DNA from: Tethybacter castelli
Lineage (GTDB): Bacteria > Pseudomonadota > Gammaproteobacteria > Tethybacterales > Tethybacteraceae
Direction: 5' to 3'
NCBI GenBank assembly: GCA_036679665.1
Contig: JAZHEJ010000046.1
Span: forward strand, 1-25,268
DNA length: 25,268 nucleotides
The notes under the pieces are model-generated. The model searched no databases. It was not told the origin of the DNA and saw only the letters and a list, made by a program, of their open reading frames with translations. Of this stretch, positions 7,365 through 15,900 are shown piece by piece. How positions within the stretch are numbered: the stretch's first letter is position 1; every line of letters starts with the position of its first letter. The position numbers and the translations under genes are program-made.

Positions 7365-7444
7365 ATGTGTTGGTAAGCTTAACCCTAGTGTATAAAAAAG
7401 ACAATTGTGCTCATAAACTTGTGGCAGGGATCATAACACCGTAG
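7365..7444 (+). pseudogene. Decayed 3' remnant of a second dual-OB gene
   Basis: The end of this stretch reads AHKLVAGIITP then TAG, matching the C-terminus YKLVAGVITP of the dual-OB protein encoded at 5188-5868. The DNA also aligns further left: GTAAGCTT, CCTAGTGTA and CATAAACTTGT correspond to the same order of words at about 5774-5823 of the intact gene, with small indels and an early stop. The remnant stop (7442-7444) directly abuts the DUF488 ATG at 7445, the tight spacing expected for a former operon. The copies differ at roughly a fifth of aligned positions, so this is not a fresh duplication. Confidence 0.7.
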
Positions 7445-8077
7445 ATGTCTCAACATAAATTATTTACAGTTGGCCATTCCACCCTTGAAATAAAACAATT
7501 TCTTGATCTTTTGACCGACAATGGAATTACAATGGTTGGCGACGTGCGTTCAATGCCGTACAGTAAATATACGCCACAGTTTAATCGTGAAAAGTTGGAA
7601 GTAAGCTTACGTAAACAAAATATAGGATACATTTATCTTGGCAAGGAATTAGGCGGACGAAATGATGACTGCATCGAAGGCGGTAAGGTAAGCTATGAGA
7701 AACTTGCCAACACAAAACTATTCCAGGATGGTTTGCGACGCATTCATGAGCAGTACTGCAAGCATGACGGAGAAAAGTACCTCATGGCATTGATGTGTTC
7801 TGAAAAAGATCCGATCGATTGTCACCGCACAATTCTTGTTAGTCGCCATCTGAAAAATCGATATGCGATTGAGCACATAAAGAATGGCGAAAAAAACGAA
7901 ACTCACTATGATGCGATCAATGGAATGATCGATTGGTTGAAGGAAACTAAACCAAAGATATTCGCAAATAAAGATATGTTTGAAGAAAAGTCTGATGAAG
8001 ACATAGCATATGAAGAACAGGGACGAAAAATAAGCTATAAGATAACGGAAAAACATTCACAAACGAAGCAACATTAG
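7445..8077 (+). CDS. DUF488 family protein (long form)
   Basis: A 210-residue cytoplasmic protein with all DUF488 hallmarks: FTVGHS (7-12), GDVRSMPYS (32-40), KYTPQF (41-46), YLGKELGG (64-71) and MCSEKDPIDCHR (117-128). Conserved residues likely to line the active site are D33, R35, C118, E120, C126, H127 and R128. The enzymatic activity of DUF488 is not established, as far as I know. The ATG immediately follows the stop of the dual-OB remnant, and the second DUF488 gene follows after 12 bp, so the pair is very likely one operon. The C-terminal ~40 residues are a charged extension (EEKSDED...) beyond the core. Good family confidence; function unknown. Confidence 0.88.
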   Translation: MSQHKLFTVGHSTLEIKQFLDLLTDNGITMVGDVRSMPYSKYTPQFNREKLEVSLRKQNIGYIYLGKELGGRNDDCIEGGKVSYEKLANTKLFQDGLRRIHEQYCKHDGEKYLMALMCSEKDPIDCHRTILVSRHLKNRYAIEHIKNGEKNETHYDAINGMIDWLKETKPKIFANKDMFEEKSDEDIAYEEQGRKISYKITEKHSQTKQH

Positions 8078-8089
8078 GAAATGGTCGCA

Positions 8090-8539
8090 ATGAAAACAAT
8101 TGATTTATTTACCATTGGTTTTACTAAAACAACCGCGAAGGATTTTTTTACACGATTGAAAAAATCCGGCGCAACGAAGATCATTGATGTCAGATTGAAC
8201 AATGTTTCGCAATTAGCCGGTTTTGCGAAACAAGATGACCTGCGGTATTTTGCCAAAGAGATTTGTGATGTTGACTATGTGCACAATGTGGATCTTGCGC
8301 CCACCAAAGCAATGCTCGATGATTACAAAAAACATAAAGGATCTTGGGATGATTACGAAAAAAAATTTAGAAAACTGATATCAGATCGCAAAATTGAACA
8401 GATTCCTTACGCTTCGATGGACAAAGCTTGTTTGCTGTGCAGTGAAGATACAGCGGATCACTGTCATCGGCGCATCGTGTCGGAATATTTGAAAGAAAAA
8501 TGGCAAAATCAGGTTGATGTGAACATAATCAATCTTTGA
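8090..8539 (+). CDS. DUF488 family protein (short form)
   Basis: A 149-residue protein from the ATG at 8090. An ATG at 8081 also lies in frame, but AGGAA (8076-8080) sits directly against it and is properly spaced (9 bases) from 8090. The 8090 start also gives the usual family N-terminus MKTIDLFTIGFTK. Motifs: IIDVRLNN (31-38), QLAGFAK (41-47), LRYFAKEI (51-58) and LCSEDTADHCHRR (116-128), with D33, R35, C117, E119, C125, H126 and R127 matching the key positions of its larger neighbour. The LAGF.K..DL.YF signature marks a different DUF488 subfamily, so the tandem pair is two ancient paralogs, not a recent duplication. Such pairs suggest a heteromer or sequential action. Confidence 0.85.
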   Translation: MKTIDLFTIGFTKTTAKDFFTRLKKSGATKIIDVRLNNVSQLAGFAKQDDLRYFAKEICDVDYVHNVDLAPTKAMLDDYKKHKGSWDDYEKKFRKLISDRKIEQIPYASMDKACLLCSEDTADHCHRRIVSEYLKEKWQNQVDVNIINL

Positions 8540-8701
8540 GTGGTTGTGAAAATTAGTTTGCATCGAATAGTGCTGGATTGTGTTCATAATCTATTAGATG
8601 TTTTTTGTTAATAATGTGCTCGCAATAGTGATTTATGAAGTGGTATAGCTATATATCAACACCGATTCCCTCCTGCTTTAATAAATTGATCTAATCAAAA
8701 T

Positions 8702-9361
8702 ATGTGTGGACGTTTTGCCCAACATAGCCAGCTTGACCTGTTCATGCACGAGCTGGATAACACTTGGAGCTCCAATTTTGCGGCAAACGATATGGCGACT
8801 TGGAATCTTGCGCCGACGCAGTCGGCTTGGACAATAATTGGCGATGCGCATAAATATACTCCTTTGCAAATGACTTGGGGGCTAAATCCGCGTTGGAGCA
8901 AGCGCAACGCTTCCAAGCCGATCAATGCCAGAGTTGAGACTGCCGCAACCAAGCCTTATTTTCGCAACGCATGGCGAAACGGACGTTGTATTGTGCCAGC
9001 TGATCATTACTATGAGTGGCAGGCAACTTCTAGTGGCAAACAACCCTATTTGATCTGCTCAGCACAGCAAAAACCGCTATTGCTTGCCGGGTTGTATGAA
9101 CCGCAATCTGATAATGTTGCGGGAAGCTTTGCGATCGTAACAACCGAAGCCAAAGGTCGGCTACGCGATATTCATCACCGCAGGCCGGTGTTTTTTAGAC
9201 AACAGCAAGCTAGACAATGGCTAATGGATAAATCTCAAAGCGATACTATCGCGCAAGCAGACAGCGAGATCGACGACCATACGCTCAATTGGCATCCGAT
9301 TTCTAGCTTAGTCAACAACCCGCGCAACAATGGTCCTGAATTGACGAAAAAATCAATTTAG
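8702..9361 (+). CDS. SRAP (YedK/HMCES-type) abasic-site processing protein
   Basis: A 219-residue protein beginning MCGR, so that Cys2 becomes the N-terminal residue after methionine removal. The rest of the SRAP active site is present: N75-A-R77 in INARVET, E105 in RCIVPADHYYEW, and H158 in RDIHHRRPV. SRAP proteins sense abasic sites in single-stranded DNA and form a thiazolidine crosslink through Cys2, shielding the lesion. Here the usual Met of the H-x-R-M-P motif is Arg. Length is normal (YedK ~222 residues). It converges on kdgK with only 11 bp between the stop codons. No ribosome site is obvious upstream. In E. coli the homolog is yedK (hmces in eukaryotes). Confidence 0.92.
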   Translation: MCGRFAQHSQLDLFMHELDNTWSSNFAANDMATWNLAPTQSAWTIIGDAHKYTPLQMTWGLNPRWSKRNASKPINARVETAATKPYFRNAWRNGRCIVPADHYYEWQATSSGKQPYLICSAQQKPLLLAGLYEPQSDNVAGSFAIVTTEAKGRLRDIHHRRPVFFRQQQARQWLMDKSQSDTIAQADSEIDDHTLNWHPISSLVNNPRNNGPELTKKSI

Positions 9362-9372
9362 CAAGCGCTTGA

Positions 9373-10296
9373 TTAATTGGTCAAAATTTTCTCAATATCT
9401 TCAGCGTGGGGTATCGGGGCAACCGCACCCATCCCGGTTGTGGTAAGCGCCGCGGCGATTGTGGCGCGGCGGGCGGATTCAAACGGACAATCGGTTGTTA
9501 ACAAAGTAGCTAAAAAAGCGCCGTCGAATGTGTCGCCGGCGCCGGTTGAATCTATTGCGGTCACCGGATAGGGAGCGAATTTTCGCCGTGTGTTTCGATC
9601 TGAAACTAATGCGCCGTCTGCGCCTAACTTTAACGCTACGATTGAGGCCCCGTAATCATGGTACAGATCAATTATTTGATCAGGATCGTCAAGTTGCGTT
9701 AGCAACAGGCTGTCGTCTAGGCTGGGCAAAGCGATATCGCAATTTTTGATTGCTGCCGTGATGGTTTGCGTTGCTTGGTCAAGCGGCCACAAGTTCAAGC
9801 GCAAGTTGGTGTCGTAGGAAACCAAGGTGCCGGCGGCACGCGCTATTTCCATCGCGTAAATCGCAGAAGCGCAGGCGGTTTGGCTTATCGCCTGGCTTAT
9901 CGCTGACAAGTGCAGGATTTTGGCTTGTTCAATAAGCTCAACTGGTAAATCTTTATCGTTTATTTTGCTTGCCGCCGAGTCTTTGCGGTAGTATTGAAAA
10001 TTTCTGCCGGCAGGATCAGGACTAACAAAATAGATACCGGTCGGATAAGCTTTGTTTGTTTTAACGTTGACGTGATCAATTTTCTCGTTATCCCACAACT
10101 TGCGTAGCATCATCGCAAACCGGTCGTCGCCTAGCGCGGAAACAAAACTGATTTTAGCTCCGAATCGTGCCGCCGCGATTGCGCAATTGGAAGTATCGCC
10201 GCCAAAGCCTTGCAAATAAACGCGACGCTTATCCGCTTGATCGTCAATCAAAGTAAATTCCACTAACGGTTCACCCAAACAAACAATAGCGGTCAT
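9373..10296 (-). CDS. kdgK: 2-keto-3-deoxygluconate kinase (PfkB family)
   Basis: A 307-residue ribokinase/PfkB-family sugar kinase. Motifs are CLGEPLVEF at the N-terminus, the GGDTSN sugar-binding loop (32-37), YYRKDSAAS (102-110, typical of KDG kinases where Tyr and Arg contact the acid), DTNLRLNLW (162-170) and DSTGAGDTFDGAF (249-261) with the GAGD anion hole and catalytic Asp255. The enzyme phosphorylates 2-keto-3-deoxy-D-gluconate to KDPG, the last activation step of uronate/hexonate catabolism, feeding KDPG aldolase. It is transcribed leftwards, 64 bp downstream of the HNH endonuclease gene. The link to uxaC at the other end of the window supports the KDG rather than another sugar-kinase assignment. 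Substrate within PfkB is inferred. Confidence 0.85.
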   Translation of the reverse strand: MTAIVCLGEPLVEFTLIDDQADKRRVYLQGFGGDTSNCAIAAARFGAKISFVSALGDDRFAMMLRKLWDNEKIDHVNVKTNKAYPTGIYFVSPDPAGRNFQYYRKDSAASKINDKDLPVELIEQAKILHLSAISQAISQTACASAIYAMEIARAAGTLVSYDTNLRLNLWPLDQATQTITAAIKNCDIALPSLDDSLLLTQLDDPDQIIDLYHDYGASIVALKLGADGALVSDRNTRRKFAPYPVTAIDSTGAGDTFDGAFLATLLTTDCPFESARRATIAAALTTTGMGAVAPIPHAEDIEKILTN

Positions 10297-10360
10297 TTAG
10301 ATTTGGGTTTGTTTGGAAAATATAAGTTTGCTAACAATAACCCGCTGTGGTTTGCGTATA

Positions 10361-11281
10361 TTACTGTGGATTATGCGCGATGTATTTTTCGCGATGTTGT
10401 TGAACATATCCTGGATGTGGCCAAAAATGTCGAGATTTCGGCAAATGTATGCGTTGCTTTTCACGCGGAAAAATATTGCGCAATTCACTAGGTACTTTGT
10501 CGGACGCGATAAGCAAGTCGTAATCGTCGGTCAGGCTAATCAAGTGCTGGTTAAATAACCAATGCGCTGTCGCTGACAAAGCGATACCGTTGCGCACGAA
10601 ATCCGGGCCGTTTTCTTTAATGGGTAAAATATGCGCCGCTTGCGCTTCAGCTTTGCCTCCGCCGTTGATAATACGCCAACCGGTCACAGCACAGCGGTTA
10701 TCATACGCATCGAGCACTGTTTTGCGAAACGCGACATCACGAAGTTTGCGATTAGCCAGTATCTGTACAGCGAGACGTTCTTGTTCTTGCGACGGAGCTG
10801 CAACGAATTCCAGTAACTCCTGATCCGTAGGAAGAAGATCAACTTCATACCCAATAGCGTTGGCAGAATTGATGATGAAGTCTAAGCTCGCATGACAAAT
10901 AGCACGGAAATCAGCCTCAGAGATGTAGCGAACTGATTTGCCGCGTAATGTGAGGCCATACTTCGATGGATGAACATTTTTGATCAAATACTCATAGGGG
11001 CTACCATCAATGGGTCGCAATGGTACTGGTTGAGCAAATGATCTAAAATCGGCCATTCGAGCATAATAATGTCCCTGCTTTGATGGATGAAGCTCAATTG
11101 CCACAACTCTGGCTACAGCTATGTATTCTCCTTTACCACCTCCGCGCGTTGGCTGGCGGTATAAGATCCAGTCGCCCTCGCTTTGTTCAGCTTGCTTGAG
11201 ATATTGCTTGGGAAAATGATATCGGTTCGTAATATCATCATCGTAGACGCTATTAAACTTATAATCAAAAACGCTGTGCAT
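10361..11281 (-). CDS. HNH endonuclease with EVE/PUA-like N-terminal domain
   Basis: A 306-residue protein. The N-terminal ~120 residues (SVYDDDITNRYHFPKQYL, then GDWILYRQP, EYIAVARV and GHYYARMADF) resemble the EVE/PUA-like domain common in this restriction-type family, suspected to read modified bases. The C-terminal HNH_2-type nuclease has NRCAVTG with C197, AAHILP with H217, RNGIAL with N231 and AHWLFN with H240. Role inferred: a stand-alone, possibly modification-dependent, DNA endonuclease. No methyltransferase is adjacent. The start codon lies two bases after the stop of an apparent gene remnant. It shares orientation with kdgK but is unlikely to be functionally related. Confidence 0.85.
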   Translation of the reverse strand: MHSVFDYKFNSVYDDDITNRYHFPKQYLKQAEQSEGDWILYRQPTRGGGKGEYIAVARVVAIELHPSKQGHYYARMADFRSFAQPVPLRPIDGSPYEYLIKNVHPSKYGLTLRGKSVRYISEADFRAICHASLDFIINSANAIGYEVDLLPTDQELLEFVAAPSQEQERLAVQILANRKLRDVAFRKTVLDAYDNRCAVTGWRIINGGGKAEAQAAHILPIKENGPDFVRNGIALSATAHWLFNQHLISLTDDYDLLIASDKVPSELRNIFPREKQRIHLPKSRHFWPHPGYVQQHREKYIAHNPQ

Positions 11282-11283
11282 CC

Positions 11284-11412
11284 TTAGGTGTCCGGGTAGT
11301 TTTCAATCAGCTGTTGGGCAACCAGGTATTTTTAGTCAGCTAATCTCGCCCGTTCCAGGTTGACCGATACCGTAGCATAATAACCAAGAAACAGCAATTT
11401 CACAACGCGCTT
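11284..11412 (-). pseudogene. Possible gene remnant between the VOC and HNH genes
   Basis: On the minus strand one frame reads from just after the VOC stop, gives protein-like sequence containing VSVNLERARLAD, hits a TAA, then continues as KYLVAQQLIENYPDT and stops at 11286-11284, two bases before the HNH ATG. Codon usage looks like that of neighbouring genes. One in-frame stop with sensible sequence on both sides suggests a truncated, decayed gene that once preceded the HNH gene in an operon. I do not recognise the family, and a chance frame of 42 codons cannot be excluded. Confidence 0.25.
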
Positions 11413-11824
11413 AGGTTTCGGACAGATCGCAATTGAGTTGCCATGGCGTACCAAAGCGATCGGTTACGACCCCGAAACGTTCTGCCCAAAAAGTTTTTTG
11501 CAAGTCCATGGTAATCTCGCCGCCTTCGGCCAAGGCGTTAAAAACACGCTCGGTTGGTGATATTTCATTAAACAGCAATGCGAGCGATAAGCCTTGAGGG
11601 GGCTTATATGAACCGGGAAACGCATCACTTCCCATCAGCAACGAATTATTAAAGCGTAATTCCGCATGCAGTATTTTCGTGCCCCATTCAGAAGGAATTT
11701 CAAGTTTTTCAGATCTGTCCGCGAAAGTTGTCATCATTTCAATCTTGCCGTCAAACAGTTTGGCGTAAAACTCAAACGCTTCGGCGCAGTTGCCGTCGAA
11801 TGTCAGGTGCGGGTGCATGTTCAT
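11411..11824 (-). CDS. PhnB-like VOC family protein
   Basis: A 137-residue protein of the glyoxalase/VOC superfamily, PhnB-like (DUF899/3-demethylubiquinone methyltransferase-type fold) subgroup. It begins with a LTFDGNCAEAFEFY strand-helix unit and has ILHAELRFNNSLLMGSDA in the middle. It ends with the characteristic LQKTFWAERFGVVTDRFG segment followed by TPWQLNCD. Members bind a divalent metal or small substrate, but the physiological reaction is usually unknown. A paralog lies at 18286-18702, also on the minus strand. It is divergent from the hydroxypyruvate-isomerase gene across a 178-bp intergenic region. A second ATG two codons downstream could also be the start; neither has a clear ribosome site. 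Confidence 0.85.
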   Translation of the reverse strand: MNMHPHLTFDGNCAEAFEFYAKLFDGKIEMMTTFADRSEKLEIPSEWGTKILHAELRFNNSLLMGSDAFPGSYKPPQGLSLALLFNEISPTERVFNALAEGGEITMDLQKTFWAERFGVVTDRFGTPWQLNCDLSET

Positions 11825-12002
11825 GGCAAATTATTCGGTGGATAAACTACATGCTAAGTACAGGTTTTTTAGTACAAATCAGTATAACAGATTGTCAATC
11901 AGTCAATTCTGCTTGATATCGGCCTTAGTTTTAACTGCCACTTGCGCATAGCTGTGCAATTGTAAAATTCTCGTACCAATTATTGTTCCAAATAACCTAG
12001 CG

Positions 12003-12773
12003 ATGCCTAAATTTTCCGCAAATATTTCGATGATGTTTGGCGAAGTGGATTTTTTAGACCGCTTTGAAGCTGCCGGCACAACCGGTTTCAAAGCGATCGA
12101 GTTTCTATTTCCCTATGATTATGCAATGGAAACCATTGCGCAAAAATTGAACGAAAATTCGCTTGAGATAAGCGTGTTCAATTTACCGCCGGGCAACTGG
12201 GAAGCCGGAGATCGCGGCCAAGCGGCCATAAAAGATCGTCAAGCAGAATTTATCGCTTCAGTTGAACCGGCAATTGAATATGCCAAGCATCTAGGTGCAC
12301 CGCGCTTACATGCTATGGCCGGCATCACCCAAGGCATGGATTATCAGCTCGCTTACGATACGTATGTTCGCAACCTCAAGCATGCGGCAAAAATTTGCGA
12401 AGATAATAATCTTGAGTTGCTGATCGAACCGATCAATCAACGGGACATGCCGGGGTATTTTTTATCCGACACAAAACAAGCCGCGCAGATTATCGCCGAA
12501 GTTGCCGCCCCTAATCTGAAACTGTTGTTTGATGTATATCATCATCAGATTTCCCGCGGCGACGTGCTTTACAGTTTAGAACAATATATGCCGATCATCG
12601 GGCATGTGCAAATAGCGGGTGTGCCAGAACGACACGAACCGGATGAAGGCGAACTAAATTACCAGGCGGTGTTCGCCAAGCTCGATGCGCTCGGCTACGC
12701 AGGCTGGGTTGGTTGCGAGTACCGTCCGCGAGGCGAAACCGCCCAAGGGCTGCGATGGCTAAGTGCCCAATAG
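12003..12773 (+). CDS. hyi: Hydroxypyruvate isomerase / 2-oxo-tetronate isomerase family
   Basis: A 256-residue TIM-barrel protein of the xylose-isomerase-like (AP-endonuclease 2) superfamily, Hyi/OtnI type. Metal-site residues are E142 (LLIEPINQRDMPGY), D177 (LLFDVYHHQ), Q203 (HVQIAGVPERHEPD) and E239 (CEYRP), in the positions expected for this family. It interconverts hydroxypyruvate and tartronate semialdehyde or, in OtnI, 2-oxo-tetronate epimers, which fits the other sugar-acid genes in the window. The hyi name is by family only; otnI is equally possible. No partner genes (gcl, glxR, otnK) are adjacent, so its pathway is unclear. It stands alone on the plus strand, 146 bp before the giant helicase-nuclease gene. 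Confidence 0.82.
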   Translation: MPKFSANISMMFGEVDFLDRFEAAGTTGFKAIEFLFPYDYAMETIAQKLNENSLEISVFNLPPGNWEAGDRGQAAIKDRQAEFIASVEPAIEYAKHLGAPRLHAMAGITQGMDYQLAYDTYVRNLKHAAKICEDNNLELLIEPINQRDMPGYFLSDTKQAAQIIAEVAAPNLKLLFDVYHHQISRGDVLYSLEQYMPIIGHVQIAGVPERHEPDEGELNYQAVFAKLDALGYAGWVGCEYRPRGETAQGLRWLSAQ

Positions 12774-12789
12774 CATCCGCCGGGTTGAA

Positions 12790-12815
12790 AATTATTGCAA
12801 CGTCTGCCAATAATT
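12790..12815. repeat. 8-bp inverted repeat between hyi and the helicase-nuclease gene
   Basis: AATTATTG (12790-12797) pairs perfectly with CAATAATT (12808-12815) around a 10-base loop. No T-tract follows, so it is not a standard terminator. It lies ~105 bp upstream of the helicase-nuclease start and could be an operator or weak processing hairpin. Confidence 0.3.
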
Positions 12816-12919
12816 AATACGTAAAATGAACCTAACCTTTATGGCGTTGCGATGACCGACGGTTATCGGGTTATGCTTTGCGCCAACTAGCACTTTATAA
12901 GGCCATAGGTTTATAGCAA

Positions 12920-15900
12920 ATGGATATCAAAGAATCCCCAAGTGAGCACGCGCCTGAAAACCTAAGCGCTAAATTGCAGGTGAAGATCCATAGCGAGCTG
13001 GCGGAAAAGTTGAATTTCGCTTGCTATCACAGCTCGTTTTCGTTTGTGCGCGAGCTGCGTATCGAAAACCTGGACACTAAAACCGCACTTGTCGGCCTCC
13101 AGGTTTCCATGTCCGCGACGCCGGAATTTTTGCAACCGAAAACCTGGCACCTGGATCGAATTGCCCCGAACCGGACGGAGGTGATCGAGGATTTGGATGT
13201 CGAGCTAAAAAGCGATTACTTTCGCAACTTGACGGATTCGGTCCCCGGCAACGTGATCATCACCGTGACAGGCGACGGTAAGGTCTTAGGCGACCAAACC
13301 GTCCCGGTTGAGCTGCTAGCTTACAACGAATGGGGCGGGGCGGGCTATATGCCTTCGTTGTTGGCTTCGTTTAGCATCCCCAACGACCCTGCCGTCGACC
13401 AAGTGTTGCGCGACGCGAGCTTGATATTGCGCAAAGCGGGCAAAGCCGACGCAATTGACGGCTATACGACCAAAAGCCGCATGCGGGTTTGGGAAATCGC
13501 TTCGGCGATATATACCGCGATCTCAAATTTAAACATTTCTTATGCCGTGCCGCCGGCGAGCTTTGAGCGCGACGGCCAAAAAATCCGTCTTCCCAGTCAG
13601 ATTCTGAATAACCGGTTGGCGACTTGTCTGGACACGACGATGCTGTTCGCTTCCGCCTTGGAGCAGGCCAATTTGCACGCGTTAGTGGTCATGCCCGAAG
13701 GACACGCCTTGGTCGGAGTGTGGCTCCAGCCCGAGTCGTTAGCCGATGTCGTAACCGACGATGCGGAAGTTTTGCGCAAACGGATCCAGCTCGATGAGCT
13801 GATCTTAATCGAAACCACCTTGGTGACCAAGCATCCCGCGGTGCCTTTTTCGCAAGCGGTGGAAGAGGCGACGCGATTGATAGCCGCGGACAAAGACGAT
13901 ACCTTCCATGAGGCGGTTGACATCACGCTAGCTCGCGCGCACCGGATTAAACCGCTTGGACTTGCCAACGAAGTGGCGACAGATCAAACAAAGGTTCACC
14001 AAAGCGCCGAGGCCGAGCTTGGTTTGGAAGAAGCGCCGAGTTTGCCGGATTTCGATCAAGGAGTAGAAGAAGAGCAAATTCCGGATACGCCATTGGGGCG
14101 TTTGGAAAGATGGAAACGCAAACTGCTAGATCTTAGCGCCCGTAATCCGCTTTTAAATCACCGCTCGGTCAAAACAAGTTTGCAAATTATTTGTCCTGAT
14201 CCCGGGAAGTTGGAAGACACGCTCGCCACCGGGGTGCGCATCGCAATCAAGCCGGTGCCGAAGCTCGAAGACAAAATCCAAAACAATTTGATTGCCAAGC
14301 AAAGCTCAACCCAAGGTTTTGATGCGGATGTGGCCCGCGAGGCGCTGACAAAAAAGACGGTGTTAGTGGATTTGTCCAAAGAAGAATTGACGCAACGCGT
14401 TGTGCAAATTTACCGCAAAGCGCAAACCGCGCTGCAAGAAGGAGGAGCCAATACGCTTTATTTGGGATTGGGTTTTTTGTTGTGGAAACAAAATGAAAAA
14501 GCGCAGCGCCGCAATCGAGCGCCGCTTATCTTGTTGCCGGTGACTTTGGAGCGCAAATCGGTGCGTAGCGGGATCAAAATGTTGCGCCACGATGACGATG
14601 CCAGGTTCAACACGACATTACTGGAGTTGTTGCGCAAGGATTTTGCGCTTGACATCCGCGGGTTGGATCAGGATCTGCCTGAAGACGACAGCGGCATAGA
14701 TGTCAAAGGAATCTGGAACAAGGTCCGAAGAGCGGTGAAAGACGCGCCGGGCTTTGAGGTTGTCGAAGATGTGGTGTTGGGACATTTTTCTTTTGCCAAA
14801 TACCTGATGTGGCAAGATATGAGTGAACGCACCGACGCGTTGCGCGAAAGCGCGATTGTCAAACATCTGCTTGATACGCCGCGCGAGCCTTATGTGAGCG
14901 ACATCCCGTTCGTAAAGGCCAACCGGGTTGACCGCGAGTTTGTGCCGGCGGATTTACTTACCCCTTTGCCGAGCGATTCATCACAGCTAGCGGCGATCGC
15001 CACCGCTGATCGAGGCAAGGATTTCGTACTTATCGGCCCGCCGGGAACCGGTAAAAGCCAGACGATCAGCAACATGATCGCGCATCTGCTCGGCAAGGAC
15101 AAAACCGTGTTGTTCGTTTCGGAAAAAATCGCGGCGCTTGCGGTGGTGCATCGGCGCTTGGAAAAAATAGGGTTGGGCAGGTTTTGTTTGGAATTGCATT
15201 CGAACAAAGCTAGCAAACAAGATGTGATGAAGCAACTGCGCGCCGCTTGGGTTTCGCCTGAAAAAAGTGACGCGGAAAAAAGCTGGACTTTGCTTGCTGA
15301 ACAATTACGCGACAAACGCGACACGCTAAATCGCGTGGTGGAAAGATTGCATGTGCGCCGTCGCAACGGCCTTACCGCTTATTACGCGATCGGCAAGAAA
15401 GTCAATGACGAACCGTTGGCGGCAAAGGTTGCTTTCGACTGGCCGTCCGCCGATTTTCATGATGAAACTCAATTGGAAAACATCCGCGAGATCGTACGGA
15501 ATTTGGGAGTGCAAGATTTACTCGAAGATGCGGATATATTCGCCGAATTGGTGGCGCACACCGACTGGTCGCCGCAATGGGAAACGCAACTGGCAAACTG
15601 CGCTAACGATCTTGCCCAAACGATCGATGAGCTTATCGGCGCAAGTGCCAAGTTGATCGGCGCGATCGAACTGGCCGCGGCTGAACGTTCACCGTCGCAG
15701 CTTGCGTCGCTTCAAGTCGTTGCTCAAGCATTGCTGAGTTCTGAGCGCGATCAGCTTTCCTACGCGCTGGATTCGAACGGGCCCGCGATGTTTGATCATC
15801 TTGAAGATGCCGTGGCAAGACTAACAAAATATACCCAGTTGGCTAGCGAACTTAGTTGTTCGTATGAACCTGAAGCTTGGCGCAGATTAGACGGCGAGGA

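Noticed and set aside
5869..7444. Permease segment as an insertion sequence or transposon
   Set aside because: No transposase, terminal inverted repeats or target duplication were found; only the dual-OB homology at its edge suggests recombination.
8560..8640. ATCT-ATT-AGAT followed by T-rich sequence as a terminator after the DUF488 pair
   Set aside because: A 4-bp AT stem is too weak to support a call.
10303..10558. Plus-strand frames overlapping the kdgK-HNH junction
   Set aside because: Their sequence is the complement of the HNH C-terminus and the short gap; no motifs or ribosome sites support them.
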